From Aureibacter tunicatorum (lineage in GTDB: Bacteria; Bacteroidota; Bacteroidia; Cytophagales; Cyclobacteriaceae): DNA of 64,000 bases. Position 1 is the stretch's first letter, and every line of letters begins with the position of its first letter. The translations under genes and the position numbers were made by a program. Below are positions 6,458-16,934 of the stretch, one piece after another. The notes below the pieces were generated by a model. The model saw nothing but the letters and a program-made list of their open reading frames with translations, searched no databases and was not told where the DNA came from. The stretch covers positions 148,320 to 212,319 of the forward strand of contig NZ_AP025308.1 in the NCBI RefSeq assembly GCF_036492635.1, given 5' to 3'.

Positions 6458-8755
6458 TTAGAATGGATAACCAATATCAATCGTAAAAACGAGGTTTCTT
6501 TTGACCCAGTCAAGGCTTCCAAAACCAGGGTTATTGAATAACCATCGTTCATTTTCAGGCAAGTAAGGTTTGCGAAGAGGAATACCAAAATCAAATCGAA
6601 CGATCAATACTCTAAAGTCGAGTCTAAAACCAAACCCCGCATCAACTGCGAACTCTTTGTAAAATTCATTCCATAAAAATTGACCACCAGGTCTATCAGG
6701 ATCATTATATTTAAGCCATACATTACCTATATCTGTAAATAAAGCTCCTTTTAATGCTCCAACGATTCCAAAACGATATTCCAAATAACCAGCTAGTTTG
6801 ATGTCGCCTCCTTGCACTAAGAAGTTATTTGTTGAGTCAGATGGGACATTGCTACCAGGGCCTACTGATCTTAACCTGAAACCTCTTAGGTCATTAGGGC
6901 CACCGATAAAATATTGCTTAATATAAGGAAGCGCCTTAGAGTTTGAATACGGTAAACCAATTCCTAAGTAAATTCTAGGCACTAGCTTTGAGTCTTTGCC
7001 AAGGCTTCGGTAGTATCTAAAGTCAAACGTAAGTTTCGTATATTGAGAAAAGGGTTGTCCTGCTACAGTGTAAGGATTTTCATAAATATCTTGATCAGGC
7101 TTTAACGCTCTATTAATTAAGTAAAATAGATTTCCAGAGACGTCAACACCTGCTTTAAGGTAAACGCTATTCTTATTGACTTCATTGAAAGTATTGTTGT
7201 ATGTAAAGGTATACTCGGAACCCAAGACCAACTGGTTTTGAAATGTTTGAGCAAGTATTGGATTTAAGTCTTCCAAGACATCTCTATTGTTGGGAGAATG
7301 CTGGTAACTGATGCTAATAGGGTTGAATTTATTATTGATTTGAGCGACTTTTTGCCATTCGTAACCAAAGCTAAAATTTAGATAATCAATTGTCAACACG
7401 GGTACGAAATTATACCTCATGGCTGAAAACTTGAAATTGGTATATGGAACGTAATTACTCGTTTGGGGTATAAAGTTTATAAAGCTGATAAATCGTGGTA
7501 CTTTTATTTGACTGTCTACTCCAAGCCAATAAAGAACTTTAAAATTGTCATTACCACCAAATTGTTTGAGAATACCCGCTTGAAAAGTAGATGAGAAAAA
7601 CTCAGCTCCTTTAAACATATTTAAATTATTATACGAAAGACGAAATTCAGGGCCTGTAAACTGGTCGGAATTTGTTGACATGCCTATTTCGAATTGAATC
7701 GATTTTGGAGGCAAATCATTCAGGAATATATCTGCTTTTAGTTTGTGATTGACAGTATCATCTTCTTCGATGTTGACGTTTACAAACTTGAATACGCCGA
7801 GCCTTGATAGCCTGTTTACTGTTTTTTCATAATTGTACCAACGATAGAGACTATCTTTTTCTATAAATACGGATGAAAGTATTGTTTTAGGTTTATACTT
7901 ATCTGTTTTGTAATAATAGTTTATATCATCTATATATATTGAATCATTAGCTTTGTATGCTGTTGTATCATTGAACTTGTATTGCTGATATAGATTGATT
8001 TTGTTAAAATCATATGTGTACATATGATTCTTTGGAGTTTTAGGATCCAGTCGCATTACTATATCAATAGTGTAATTGTTATTTGAACTATCAGCAAAGT
8101 AAATAAGGTCGTCTTCGTTAAAATAAAAGTATCCTTGATTTTTTAAGATGTCTTTAGTATAGTTTCTAAAGGATTTCAGTTTTGTTAGGGAGTACCTGCT
8201 ATTTTTGAGCAACTCATTTTGATTAACGAATATGCTGTCAATTTTTTTAGAGAGTTTGGTTGAATCTGTGAGATAGCAAATTGAATCAATAATATATGGC
8301 CGACTTGGGTAGATTTTATATTTGGCTTTGATCCCTGAATTTTTCTCGTGAATAGTATCATAGGTTACTGTTGATTGAAAATACCCATCATTTTTAAGGC
8401 TGTTCTCCAGTACTTGGCTGATGTGTTTGACCTGAGCTCCATTATAGAAGACTGGCTTTTTTCCGAAGCTTCGGAAAATAAATTTGTTGATAAAGCCTTT
8501 CTTATCCTTTTTTTTGAAATATGTCCAAACTCCAGCTCTAGTCCCAAATATATTGCCTTTTTGAGGAGAAATAAGCTGGCCATCTAAATGACGCTTGATT
8601 GTTTTATCTATTGGAATTGAGTCTTCGTAAGCATACTCTATAGTTGAACCATTATAATATTTTTGGTTCTCATTTAAGTATTGCGCTGTATTGCAGGCAA
8701 AGAAAGAGCTAAGTAGAATCAAAAAAAATGATATTTTAAAAAATAGTTTTGGCAT
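6458..8755 (-). CDS. tamL: TamL: lipoprotein BamA/TamA-family outer-membrane protein
   Basis: A 765-residue Omp85-superfamily protein. The N-terminus is a lipoprotein signal with Cys21 as the lipidation site (SSFFA-C). POTRA-like beta-alpha segments follow, and the C-terminal 350 residues are a 16-strand-type barrel with the bacterial surface antigen (D15) motifs FIGGPNDLRGF and, near the end, VRFDFGIPLRKP. Bacteroidetes have a lipidated TamA relative, TamL, that pairs with TamB, and here it lies 1 bp after the tamB stop, so the two form an operon. The role is insertion or folding of outer-membrane proteins and the movement of lipids or proteins across the periplasm together with TamB. Confidence 0.88.
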   Translation of the reverse strand: MPKLFFKISFFLILLSSFFACNTAQYLNENQKYYNGSTIEYAYEDSIPIDKTIKRHLDGQLISPQKGNIFGTRAGVWTYFKKKDKKGFINKFIFRSFGKKPVFYNGAQVKHISQVLENSLKNDGYFQSTVTYDTIHEKNSGIKAKYKIYPSRPYIIDSICYLTDSTKLSKKIDSIFVNQNELLKNSRYSLTKLKSFRNYTKDILKNQGYFYFNEDDLIYFADSSNNNYTIDIVMRLDPKTPKNHMYTYDFNKINLYQQYKFNDTTAYKANDSIYIDDINYYYKTDKYKPKTILSSVFIEKDSLYRWYNYEKTVNRLSRLGVFKFVNVNIEEDDTVNHKLKADIFLNDLPPKSIQFEIGMSTNSDQFTGPEFRLSYNNLNMFKGAEFFSSTFQAGILKQFGGNDNFKVLYWLGVDSQIKVPRFISFINFIPQTSNYVPYTNFKFSAMRYNFVPVLTIDYLNFSFGYEWQKVAQINNKFNPISISYQHSPNNRDVLEDLNPILAQTFQNQLVLGSEYTFTYNNTFNEVNKNSVYLKAGVDVSGNLFYLINRALKPDQDIYENPYTVAGQPFSQYTKLTFDFRYYRSLGKDSKLVPRIYLGIGLPYSNSKALPYIKQYFIGGPNDLRGFRLRSVGPGSNVPSDSTNNFLVQGGDIKLAGYLEYRFGIVGALKGALFTDIGNVWLKYNDPDRPGGQFLWNEFYKEFAVDAGFGFRLDFRVLIVRFDFGIPLRKPYLPENERWLFNNPGFGSLDWVKRNLVFTIDIGYPF

Positions 8756-8756
8756 T

Positions 8757-11700
8757 TTATTTCTGTTTTTCTTTTTTCTTCTTCTTTTTTTCTTCTATTA
8801 TTTTTTTGTAAATGAAGAAGAAGCCAGTTTTTATGACATCTGGACTAAAAACTAATTCAGCAGCTTGCTCGCGATATATTCTAACAGCGTATTTCCCATC
8901 TTCAGTAATTTTGTATTCAATTTCTACATTACCAGCAATACTATTTACATCATTGGAGTTTTCAGTATCGTTCAGTCTGATATAACTACCGACTTGTATT
9001 GTCAGCCTGTCATTGAATAATCTTTGTTTTACAGAAACATTCAAATCAGATCTTCCTTGCCTTCCTGCTTCTGAATATTCGTCATAGGTATCGAAATTAA
9101 AGTTCAGTTCGGTACCTTTTGTCTTCAATAAATCACTTGAAATATTGTTTAATTGTTGCGTTACAAATGAGCTTAGAGTTCCTTTTATTGAGCTAGTCCC
9201 TCCCGATTCCAATAAAGAGCTGCTTGCGAAGGTTTGGAAAAGTATGAGTGAAAAAGCTTGTTTATTTACTTGATTAGGCGAACTATTAACTTCATTTATT
9301 GCCGCTTGAATTGTTGGATCTGCGGTATTTCCAGGGATATTATCAGGATATTCTAACTCAAATTTTATCTCAGGCTTTTCAGGTGTTCCATTGATATACA
9401 TTAAGACATAAAATGTTTGTGACTTTGTTGTTGCATTATCAGGCGCGGCGGAATTTGAATTTAGAGTTAATAGAGGGTATGGGGATGTTCTGATTTTATA
9501 TAATGCAGTAAGTTTCAAATCAGGATTAAGAGGATCTCCAGTCCAAGTAACTGTGCTGCCCTTTTTTAAATTGAATGTTTTATCAATAATTCCATATAGT
9601 CTTAATTGATAGCTTCCTTCGTTAACTTCAAAGGTTCCTGTTAGCGAATTGTTATTACCATATAAAAAGCTCAAATTACCACCTCCTTCAATATTGATCT
9701 GATCTTGAGATATAGGATCAAGGATAATGCTAATTTTTGTTTCTTGGTTGATACTTATATTGGCTTTTAAGTCAAGATCAAGTGATAATTTAGGGAAGTT
9801 TTGCCATTCTGAATTTTCGGGAATATTAGTTACAGTATCTAATTGATTAGTGAAATACACTATTCCTTCTGAGCTTTCAATTTTGGATAAACCACTTTCA
9901 GAATTAACATAATATACATGACTGCCTTTTTCGATAGTTGTGGTCGTTTGAACTTCTAATTTTGATAATTTCCCAGTAATTTCACTCTTATTGCTTATAA
10001 TAAGGTCTCCATAATAGATAGGATTGTCTTTTTCTGTAGACTTCATCACAGTAAAATTATCGGCGACAGTTTTGATATTAAATTCAGGGTCACTTAATTT
10101 CTCTAAGTCTATAATGCCATTGGCTTTGATTGTATGTTTTTGATTATCTTCTATTGTTAAGTCATTGATTTCAACCTTTCTATCTTCAAAGAGAATTTTG
10201 TTGTATTTGATGTATAATGGAGAGTTTAGATCTTTGTATGTACTTTTAATTTCTTTTAATTCTAAAAAGCCATTGATTTCAGGAGCATCGCTTTTGCCTT
10301 TTATCGTTAATTGGGCATTTACCATTCCTTCGGTGTCTTTTACATAATTGTTAAAAGGAGGGAATTGGCAAAGTTTATTTAAGTTTAAATTATTGATATT
10401 CAAGTACCCATTAATATTGTCTTTTGAAAATGACACATGGCTTTTAATTGCTGTGATTTTTGAAATAAGACTTGTGTGAAGATTGTAGGTGATGTTTTGT
10501 ACCGTGTCGGTCTTTAAGTCAAGAGATAAATTACCGATCCGATTATTTAAAAAACCAAGGTGATTGATTTCAACGAGACCTGTTACCTCTTTTTTGCTTT
10601 GCGAAATTTTCGTGCTTAATTCTCCTCCAACTAACCATTTATCAATTTCAGGGATGTATGTAATTGAATCAAGGTCTATTTGATTTATTTTTACAGAAAG
10701 GAATTTGTTTTTATTATGTAAAATAGAGTCTTCGATTTCAATATAACTTTCACCGCTGGTTATTTTGAAATGTTGAAATGAGACACCATTAGAGTCAATT
10801 TTTATTTCATTATTTTTTGGAATTTCCCAAAGGCGTTTGCTTATAATCATTTTATCATTAAATGTATTTATGATATCCCCATTATTTGTAATAAGCTTGC
10901 CTTTGATATCTACTCGGTTTTGCTTTTTCTTGTTGATTATTTGAAAACGATAATTAGATGTATCATTGATATATTTTCCCTCAAATTGAATTTGCCCTAG
11001 ATTAATTGAATCTTGAACTGAAATATCTTTTGTTATATAGTTGAGTTCTATCTTTTTTTTGTGGTTTGACAATGTTAAATTAGTTGAATCAAATTCAATC
11101 GAATCAATGCTTAGTGAGGGCATGCTAATATTCAGATTGAATAACTCTGATTTTTGATTAAATTTTGAGGTGAAATCAATATTTGATAGAGTATCTAAAA
11201 AATCCAAATAGCCTGTTTTCAATAAAAAGTCGCTTTTTATTTTTCCATTTAATGAATAACTGGAGGAGCTATTGTCTTGAAGTAGACTGTCATGTGCGAA
11301 TTGCCGTGTCTGAAAGAGATGTTTTAATTGTTCTGTGATATTTGGCAATGAACCGATCGAATTAAAATCCATTTCAAGAAAAGGGGAGGAGATGAGCATG
11401 TTCGCTTTCATGCTATCTAAGTTTATTTGAGCGTTAAGATTTTCAAAGTCTATTTTATTTTTTCCTTGATGAAAGGAAAAAGTTGAAATGTCTAAATTTG
11501 AATTGTTTTTCAATAAGCTTATTCCATTTGATTTAGCTTTGAAAGTAGTCTTTAGAACACTTGTATCACCCTTTTCTGATGTGATTATATCAAGATCATC
11601 AATATTTCCTGATAAATTTATGGCCGGAATGTATTTTAAGCTATCCAAATCTAGGGATAAATTCATTTTATTGCCTGACTCTACTGAAGTGATTAATGCA

Positions 11701-13694
11701 TTTACCTTTTCCGGATTTAAAAGAGAGTTGATATGTATATTTGTATAGTTGTATTTATTGAACTCAATATTTTTAATAATTGACTTCAGGTGAATATTAT
11801 ATAGTTTTGAACCAACATATCCGCTAGCTATTCCATGAAAGTTTAAATATCCTAATGACTCGTTTTCTAGTATTTCTTTTAAATTAATTTGATTGAGACT
11901 GAGATCATTGATAAAATAGCCATTAACCATTCTTGTTTTAACAGTGACAGAACCATATTCGGTGAATAAACGGAGCCCGGATTTTAACGAATTGTAATTT
12001 CCATCAATTTTGAGTTTCCCATTGATTGTTTTGGGTAGATTTATACTTAAGTTATCAGGCATAAAAGGCTCCAAATCTATTTTTCTTAAATGCAAAGTAT
12101 CTAATTTCGCATCAATGCCCATTTTTTTCAATGAATCAAATGGATTGGTGACATTGACAGATAGCTTCATTATACTGCTGTCATTCAATGTTAAAAGTAT
12201 ATTTTTTGCCTCAGCGGAAGAGTTTGATTTTTTGATTGTTCCTTTAGCTTTGATGACGCTTTTAGAAGAGTCATTAATGAATTTATTGCTGAATAAGTAA
12301 GAAATATCTTTAAGATTGATCGTAGATGGGTTAATAGTTAAGTTTAGACGAGGCGATTTTAAGTTCTTTGCAAGAAAGACATCGTCGATATTATCGTATG
12401 AAATAAGTAGTTTAGATTGTATTTTACTGTTATTTGTGAATATTTCAATGTCTTCAAATGTTGCTTTTTCTTTTAATATTTCTCCTTTTAATTTAAATTC
12501 TTTAAGGAATAAGCCTGACTTTTCCATAAATGAAGAATGGACAAGATTCATTCGATAGTTGTCATTGAATATGTACATGTCTTTCCATTCAATGTTCATA
12601 TTAGTCAAATTCAGATGATTGAAATCCATGCTTTTTGATGTGTCCGGATAACTGATATTATCCATTTTAAACTCTCCCTCAGTGATATTGAAAGATTTAA
12701 TTTCTGTCTGCCATGGAAAATTTGACCAACTGAAAGAGTTTGTTGAATTTGAAGTAGTTTTTTTGGAAGTAGGGGATGAGGGAGGAATATCCATTTGAAG
12801 TTGTATATTGGGCTTCTCAACTTCAAATAAATCTGCGTGAGTGGTTGCTTTGCTAATATTAACCTTTATTTTTTTTCCGGTAGCATTGCTTAGAGATGTT
12901 TTGAGATTAAGTTTAGTATCGGGAAGATCAAGGTTGTAGGAAATATTATTAAAGTCTATATTTTTTACTAATACTATAAAATCATGCGTATTGATTATAT
13001 TTATTGAATCTAGTGGATTTGTCGTTTTTGATTGAATTTGGCTATTATTTGTCTGTTTTGAAATAGACATGTCTACAGAAATATTATTGCAGAAAGTATT
13101 ATCGACATAGTATTTTTTTGTGTAGAAATTTATATGCCCTTTATCCATGCCTAATTTTCCAGCATTCACTTTCATATCTAATCCGGATACGTCATCGAGC
13201 ATATTGAATTGAATATTCTGCAAATCAATGTTGTGAGGACTTATTTTGAGTGCTGTGCCGCTTTTTGAGGAAGAAGTTTCTTTTTTCTTTACTTCATTTG
13301 ATGAGAAGGCGTCAATAATGAATTGGAAATTGAAAATAGAGTCTTTTCGAATAAGTGTTCCACTGACATTTCTAGCAATCAGGTGATGGGTTTTGATTTC
13401 TTTATCCAGTAGATCTAAAAGATGAATTTTGGCGTCAAGGAGTCCTATATGGGCAAGTGTGTCATTTTGCGGAGTGGGCAGGTATAAGTTTTCAATGATT
13501 ATCCTATTCGGCCAGTCAATTCTGATATCATCTACAGTAAATTCAGTATGTAATTTTTTTTGAAGAAACAATTCTCCTTTGTTAAGCAAGATTCTTCTCA
13601 AAGGATTTATTTCTAGAATAATAAAAGGAAGCGAGAACAAAAAAAATATTCCGAATGCTAATAATAATAATATCCGAAGTATCTTTTTTATCAT
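8757..13694 (-). CDS. tamB: TamB-like translocation and assembly protein
   Basis: A 1645-residue AsmA/TamB-superfamily protein. An N-terminal transmembrane helix (about residues 5-27) anchors it in the inner membrane. It is followed by a short AsmA-like segment (EINPLRRILLNKGELFLQKKL), then more than 1200 residues of repeating beta strands typical of the hydrophobic-groove bridge. The C-terminal DUF490/TamB domain (about 1270-1630) contains the usual SYLN-like and LFxTFASSSLLES elements. The protein ends in a lysine-rich tail. It precedes tamL in the same operon. It should form a periplasm-spanning partner for TamL, with lipid transfer or outer-membrane protein assembly as the known roles of the family. 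Confidence 0.9.
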   Translation of the reverse strand: MIKKILRILLLLAFGIFFLFSLPFIILEINPLRRILLNKGELFLQKKLHTEFTVDDIRIDWPNRIIIENLYLPTPQNDTLAHIGLLDAKIHLLDLLDKEIKTHHLIARNVSGTLIRKDSIFNFQFIIDAFSSNEVKKKETSSSKSGTALKISPHNIDLQNIQFNMLDDVSGLDMKVNAGKLGMDKGHINFYTKKYYVDNTFCNNISVDMSISKQTNNSQIQSKTTNPLDSINIINTHDFIVLVKNIDFNNISYNLDLPDTKLNLKTSLSNATGKKIKVNISKATTHADLFEVEKPNIQLQMDIPPSSPTSKKTTSNSTNSFSWSNFPWQTEIKSFNITEGEFKMDNISYPDTSKSMDFNHLNLTNMNIEWKDMYIFNDNYRMNLVHSSFMEKSGLFLKEFKLKGEILKEKATFEDIEIFTNNSKIQSKLLISYDNIDDVFLAKNLKSPRLNLTINPSTINLKDISYLFSNKFINDSSKSVIKAKGTIKKSNSSAEAKNILLTLNDSSIMKLSVNVTNPFDSLKKMGIDAKLDTLHLRKIDLEPFMPDNLSINLPKTINGKLKIDGNYNSLKSGLRLFTEYGSVTVKTRMVNGYFINDLSLNQINLKEILENESLGYLNFHGIASGYVGSKLYNIHLKSIIKNIEFNKYNYTNIHINSLLNPEKVNALITSVESGNKMNLSLDLDSLKYIPAINLSGNIDDLDIITSEKGDTSVLKTTFKAKSNGISLLKNNSNLDISTFSFHQGKNKIDFENLNAQINLDSMKANMLISSPFLEMDFNSIGSLPNITEQLKHLFQTRQFAHDSLLQDNSSSSYSLNGKIKSDFLLKTGYLDFLDTLSNIDFTSKFNQKSELFNLNISMPSLSIDSIEFDSTNLTLSNHKKKIELNYITKDISVQDSINLGQIQFEGKYINDTSNYRFQIINKKKQNRVDIKGKLITNNGDIINTFNDKMIISKRLWEIPKNNEIKIDSNGVSFQHFKITSGESYIEIEDSILHNKNKFLSVKINQIDLDSITYIPEIDKWLVGGELSTKISQSKKEVTGLVEINHLGFLNNRIGNLSLDLKTDTVQNITYNLHTSLISKITAIKSHVSFSKDNINGYLNINNLNLNKLCQFPPFNNYVKDTEGMVNAQLTIKGKSDAPEINGFLELKEIKSTYKDLNSPLYIKYNKILFEDRKVEINDLTIEDNQKHTIKANGIIDLEKLSDPEFNIKTVADNFTVMKSTEKDNPIYYGDLIISNKSEITGKLSKLEVQTTTTIEKGSHVYYVNSESGLSKIESSEGIVYFTNQLDTVTNIPENSEWQNFPKLSLDLDLKANISINQETKISIILDPISQDQINIEGGGNLSFLYGNNNSLTGTFEVNEGSYQLRLYGIIDKTFNLKKGSTVTWTGDPLNPDLKLTALYKIRTSPYPLLTLNSNSAAPDNATTKSQTFYVLMYINGTPEKPEIKFELEYPDNIPGNTADPTIQAAINEVNSSPNQVNKQAFSLILFQTFASSSLLESGGTSSIKGTLSSFVTQQLNNISSDLLKTKGTELNFNFDTYDEYSEAGRQGRSDLNVSVKQRLFNDRLTIQVGSYIRLNDTENSNDVNSIAGNVEIEYKITEDGKYAVRIYREQAAELVFSPDVIKTGFFFIYKKIIEEKKKKKKEKQK

Positions 13695-13800
13695 TGTTGC
13701 TAAATTGAGATGTTATTCCAAAAATCAATATGCAAACGGTCATTTAAGCATATTTAAAGAAGGTGCTTAAATTGAGTATATGTCAAAAAATAATTTGAAA

Positions 13801-13848
13801 TACTACAAGTTCACATTATCCTTTTTGGCGTAATATAAACTTGTAGTA
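13801..13848 (-). terminator. Possible terminator hairpin after the DUF3078 gene
   Basis: Perfect 11-bp arms (TACTACAAGTT / AACTTGTAGTA) with a 26-nt loop lie just beyond the DUF3078 stop. On the minus strand a T-rich stretch follows about 12 bases later. The large loop makes this weaker than the other terminators in the window. Confidence 0.45.
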
Positions 13849-13859
13849 AGGATAGTTTG

Positions 13860-14768
13860 TTATATTCCGAGATTGATACCAATGGAAAGTGCAAACCTTG
13901 CTTGCAAGGCTGGACCAAGTCCACCTTCATCTCTTGGGACATCTATATCTTCATCATAGATAAGCTGGGTTCCAAATGAAGTATTGAAGTATTCGTTAAC
14001 TTTTAATACTAAGTCAAATTTCCAGTTTACATCAATTTCACTTATTCTTTTATAATCAGCGAATAATATAAGCGTTGTATTGATTACAGTGTTTTTTAAA
14101 ACTTCTTTATTATAAGTAGCATATATATTTGGACCTATTTCTGAACGGAATTTTTTACCTTCTTTTACCCCGTATGCGCCTTGATTGGAAAGTGTATCGC
14201 TTAATACAAAAGTCATTTTACCAGCTACAGGCGCTAATAGTATTGAAAGCTCTTCACCTTTGTTATATTGCATACCAATAGAAGGAGTAAGGTACGCAGG
14301 AGCCATGAAGTATGAAATTTCTTTTTCATCAAGTCCTCCTGTATCATTATCAGTAAACTGGACACCCGTATCAAATTGAGTTTGGAAATTAACAAGTGCG
14401 GCTACACCCCAATGCTTTGTTAATTTATAAGTATAGTTGGTATTGATTATAAGACGGTCTTGCGATTTTCTGTTAGGAAACTCTGTGTCTTGTAGGTACG
14501 TGCGTCCATAACCTAAGTCGAATTGAGTTTTCCATAAGGAAATTTTAGTATCTCTGTTTATATTGTATAGTAAGCCTATTTCATAAGAGATTGAACTGCT
14601 TCCACCTGCTGACCAGTTGTTTAAGCTTACTCCAGATATATTACCTAGCAAGTTTCCATTGCTTGTCCAAATTTTAGGAGGTTGGTTAGTGGTCGTGCTA
14701 TCTTGATCTTGAGCATTTAAACTCCCAATAGTAAATAGGAGGAAAGTTAAAAGTAAAATTTGTTTCAT
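13860..14768 (-). CDS. DUF3078 outer-membrane protein
   Basis: A 302-residue exported protein with a signal peptide ending in Leu-Asn-Ala-Gln at residue 20. The segment NLLGNISGVSLNNWSAGGSSSIS is the hallmark start of the DUF3078 family, which is widespread in Bacteroidetes and predicted to form a beta barrel. The rest alternates strands and turns, and ends in a hydrophobic strand (ALSIGINLGI) as outer-membrane barrels do. It is a single-gene unit. The function of the family is not established. A -7-like element (TAAATTTG, 14804-14797) lies 29 bp upstream of the start. Confidence 0.85.
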   Translation of the reverse strand: MKQILLLTFLLFTIGSLNAQDQDSTTTNQPPKIWTSNGNLLGNISGVSLNNWSAGGSSSISYEIGLLYNINRDTKISLWKTQFDLGYGRTYLQDTEFPNRKSQDRLIINTNYTYKLTKHWGVAALVNFQTQFDTGVQFTDNDTGGLDEKEISYFMAPAYLTPSIGMQYNKGEELSILLAPVAGKMTFVLSDTLSNQGAYGVKEGKKFRSEIGPNIYATYNKEVLKNTVINTTLILFADYKRISEIDVNWKFDLVLKVNEYFNTSFGTQLIYDEDIDVPRDEGGLGPALQARFALSIGINLGI

Positions 14769-14796
14769 TACTTAGCGTTTTAGTTAAATGATGAAA

Positions 14797-14804
14797 CAAA
14801 TTTA
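14797..14804 (-). promoter_or_regulatory. Candidate -7 promoter element
   Basis: TAAATTTG on the minus strand matches TAnnTTTG, 29 bp upstream of the DUF3078 start. No TTG lies at the usual distance, so only half of the promoter is recognisable. Confidence 0.35.
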
Positions 14805-14845
14805 TTATTTTATTGAATCTATTGTACATATTTTCAAAAATAATA

Positions 14846-16516
14846 TTAGAACATTTTATTTTTTATTATGGAAACAATTAATAATAATCCTAGTAATGCG
14901 CTAAAGGCAAATCCTGAAATCCCTATGATTGAAACAGATCCAATATAAGGAGGAATATTAGCATGCATGACTAGCGAAGAGCCGATGATCGTAGATGCAA
15001 GAATGATGGATATTATGATTCTGTTGGCAACTTTTTCAAATCGATCTTGAAGTTTTGAAAGGCCTTTGTGTTCTAATTCCATTCTAAACTCCCCTTTGGA
15101 AGCTTTGGCAATGATCTTCTTCATATCGCCAGGAAAGGAGCTCATGGTGGAAAACATTTCCATTCCCATTTGGAGAGTTTGATTCATCAGAAAACCGGAA
15201 TTATATTTTTTAAAAAGAATTTTCTTGGCCATCGGCTTTAAATGAACTGTTGGGTTGAAGTCAGGGTAGAGTTCCAAAGCAATGCCTAGGATAATACTTA
15301 ATGATCTAGCCAAATGGTAAGCGTAAGGAGGTAACTGGATGGAATTTTTATAAAGAATTTTTATGAACTCTTCACTTAGATATTGTCCATCAATTTCACT
15401 GACGGAACTATTCATATCATAAAGGATTTGCGCTATTTCGTATTCAAAATGCTTCGGGTCCTTGATACTTACTTTGACAGCCAGTTTTTCTATAGATGAA
15501 ACGATTTTCTTAGGGTTTTTATTAAGAAAATGGAATATGAGTTCAATCAAATTATTTTGATCTTCCTCTAAGAGAAACCCCATCATGCCATAATCAATGA
15601 AGCATATTTTGTCCTTGTCGATAATAAATAAATTTCCGGGATGCGGATCGGAGTGAAAAAATCCGTGAATGAAGATTTGATCCATATAATTATGGAAGAG
15701 GTTCTTGCTTAATTGAACAGGATCAATTTTCATTTCCTCTAGCTTTTGGCTATCATTGATTTTAATGCCATCAATGAATTCCATGCATAAAACATTTCTG
15801 TTGGAGTATTTATCGTAAACTTTTGGCGTGTAAATATTTTTGTTGGATTCGAATTGTTTTGCAAATCTAGAAATATTATTTTTTTCTAGGCTATAGTTTA
15901 ATTCTCGGAGAATGCTTCTTTCGAAAGAATTAATCATTTCGTCGGGCTTGTATTTCTCGATTTGCGGAAAGTTAAGCTTGACAAGTTTTAATAAATCTCT
16001 TAATACGGATATATCTGATTTAATGATTGGCTCAATTCCAGGTCTTAATACTTTGAAAATAACTTTTTCTCCAGTTGCCAATCGAGCTGTATACACCTGT
16101 GAAATTGAAGCGGCAGCCAATGGGGTTTCATCAAAGCTTTCAAGCACTTCATTTATATGGAAGCCTAGACTTTTTGATATTGTTTCAATTGGATCAATAT
16201 CAATTGGCTTTACTTGATCTTGAAGTTTTTCCAGTTCAGTGATTAATTCAATAGGTAAAATATCCGCTCTATTGCTGAGAATTTGTCCCATCTTGACGAA
16301 AGTTGACCCCATTTCTTCCAGAAGCATTCTAATGCGTTCGTACCTGTTGAATTCTAAAAAATTACGACTCTTAGCTTTGAAAGCATTTTTTTCCAACACG
16401 CTTCTGAAGGAGGAGTTGGCCACTAGATCTTCAAATCCATATTTTACCATTAGTTTTATGATTTGAAGATATCTTTCTCTGTTGGATATAGAAGGAGCCG
16501 CAATATTTTTTTCCAT
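14846..16516 (-). CDS. ABC1/UbiB-family atypical kinase-like protein
   Basis: A 556-residue protein of the UbiB/AarF/ADCK family, implicated in isoprenoid-quinone synthesis and lipid handling at membranes. Family motifs are all present: KMGQ in the N-terminal extension (FVKMGQILSNRADILP), the alanine-rich loop AAASISQVY that replaces the Gly-rich loop, the VAIK-like lysine in IFKVLRPGIE, the catalytic loop HSDPHPGNLF near residue 285, and the metal-binding IDYGMMG near residue 305. Two transmembrane helices lie at the C-terminus (about 495-550). It is a single gene that diverges from sbcB. Whether it acts in menaquinone synthesis in this organism is not shown by the context. Confidence 0.9.
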   Translation of the reverse strand: MEKNIAAPSISNRERYLQIIKLMVKYGFEDLVANSSFRSVLEKNAFKAKSRNFLEFNRYERIRMLLEEMGSTFVKMGQILSNRADILPIELITELEKLQDQVKPIDIDPIETISKSLGFHINEVLESFDETPLAAASISQVYTARLATGEKVIFKVLRPGIEPIIKSDISVLRDLLKLVKLNFPQIEKYKPDEMINSFERSILRELNYSLEKNNISRFAKQFESNKNIYTPKVYDKYSNRNVLCMEFIDGIKINDSQKLEEMKIDPVQLSKNLFHNYMDQIFIHGFFHSDPHPGNLFIIDKDKICFIDYGMMGFLLEEDQNNLIELIFHFLNKNPKKIVSSIEKLAVKVSIKDPKHFEYEIAQILYDMNSSVSEIDGQYLSEEFIKILYKNSIQLPPYAYHLARSLSIILGIALELYPDFNPTVHLKPMAKKILFKKYNSGFLMNQTLQMGMEMFSTMSSFPGDMKKIIAKASKGEFRMELEHKGLSKLQDRFEKVANRIIISIILASTIIGSSLVMHANIPPYIGSVSIIGISGFAFSALLGLLLIVSIIKNKMF

Positions 16517-16934
16517 AATACTTATTGAAGAGATTAAAAAAATTGTACGTAAAGTAGCATCACGATATATGTCTACGAAAAATTGCCATGTACGGATTTC
16601 TAAAAGAGAAAAGTAGAGGCGGAATGAAAATGTATCAAAACAATTCCGCCTCTGGCGCCAGCTTCAGTTCACTCCCACATTATTCCCTGATTCGCCTGTA
16701 TTTCATTATACTAACAGAGATCTTTGTGATGTGTTGCATGAATTTATAATAATTGAATATTAATTTTTAAAGTGTGTTTTGAGTAATGCTAAAGCAACTA
16801 TTCGCTAAATGTTTGAGCTTTTTGGTGTTTTTTTGAAATAGTTTTTTTGAATTACGCTTGTCAATTTTATCAATAGTTTAAATGTGATAACTTTGGAACC
16901 GTATCACTTTTGTCACTGGAATTAGAGTATTGGG
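16517..16934. other. Divergent intergenic region with a GC-rich hairpin
   Basis: A 418-bp region between the oppositely oriented ubiB-like gene and sbcB. It contains a hairpin with perfect 11-bp arms (AGAGGCGGAAT 16615-16625 / ATTCCGCCTCT 16643-16653), followed by a GGCGCC site and a stretch richer in G and C than its surroundings (up to about 16700). The rest is AT-rich and holds the sbcB promoter element. No reading frame is convincing. A small RNA or a regulatory leader is possible but not supported by any known family. Confidence 0.4.
16888..16895 (+). promoter_or_regulatory. Candidate -7 promoter element for sbcB
   Basis: TAACTTTG is an exact match to the Bacteroidetes -7 consensus TAnnTTTG, 39 bp upstream of the sbcB ATG. 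No TTG sits at the usual distance upstream. Confidence 0.42.
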
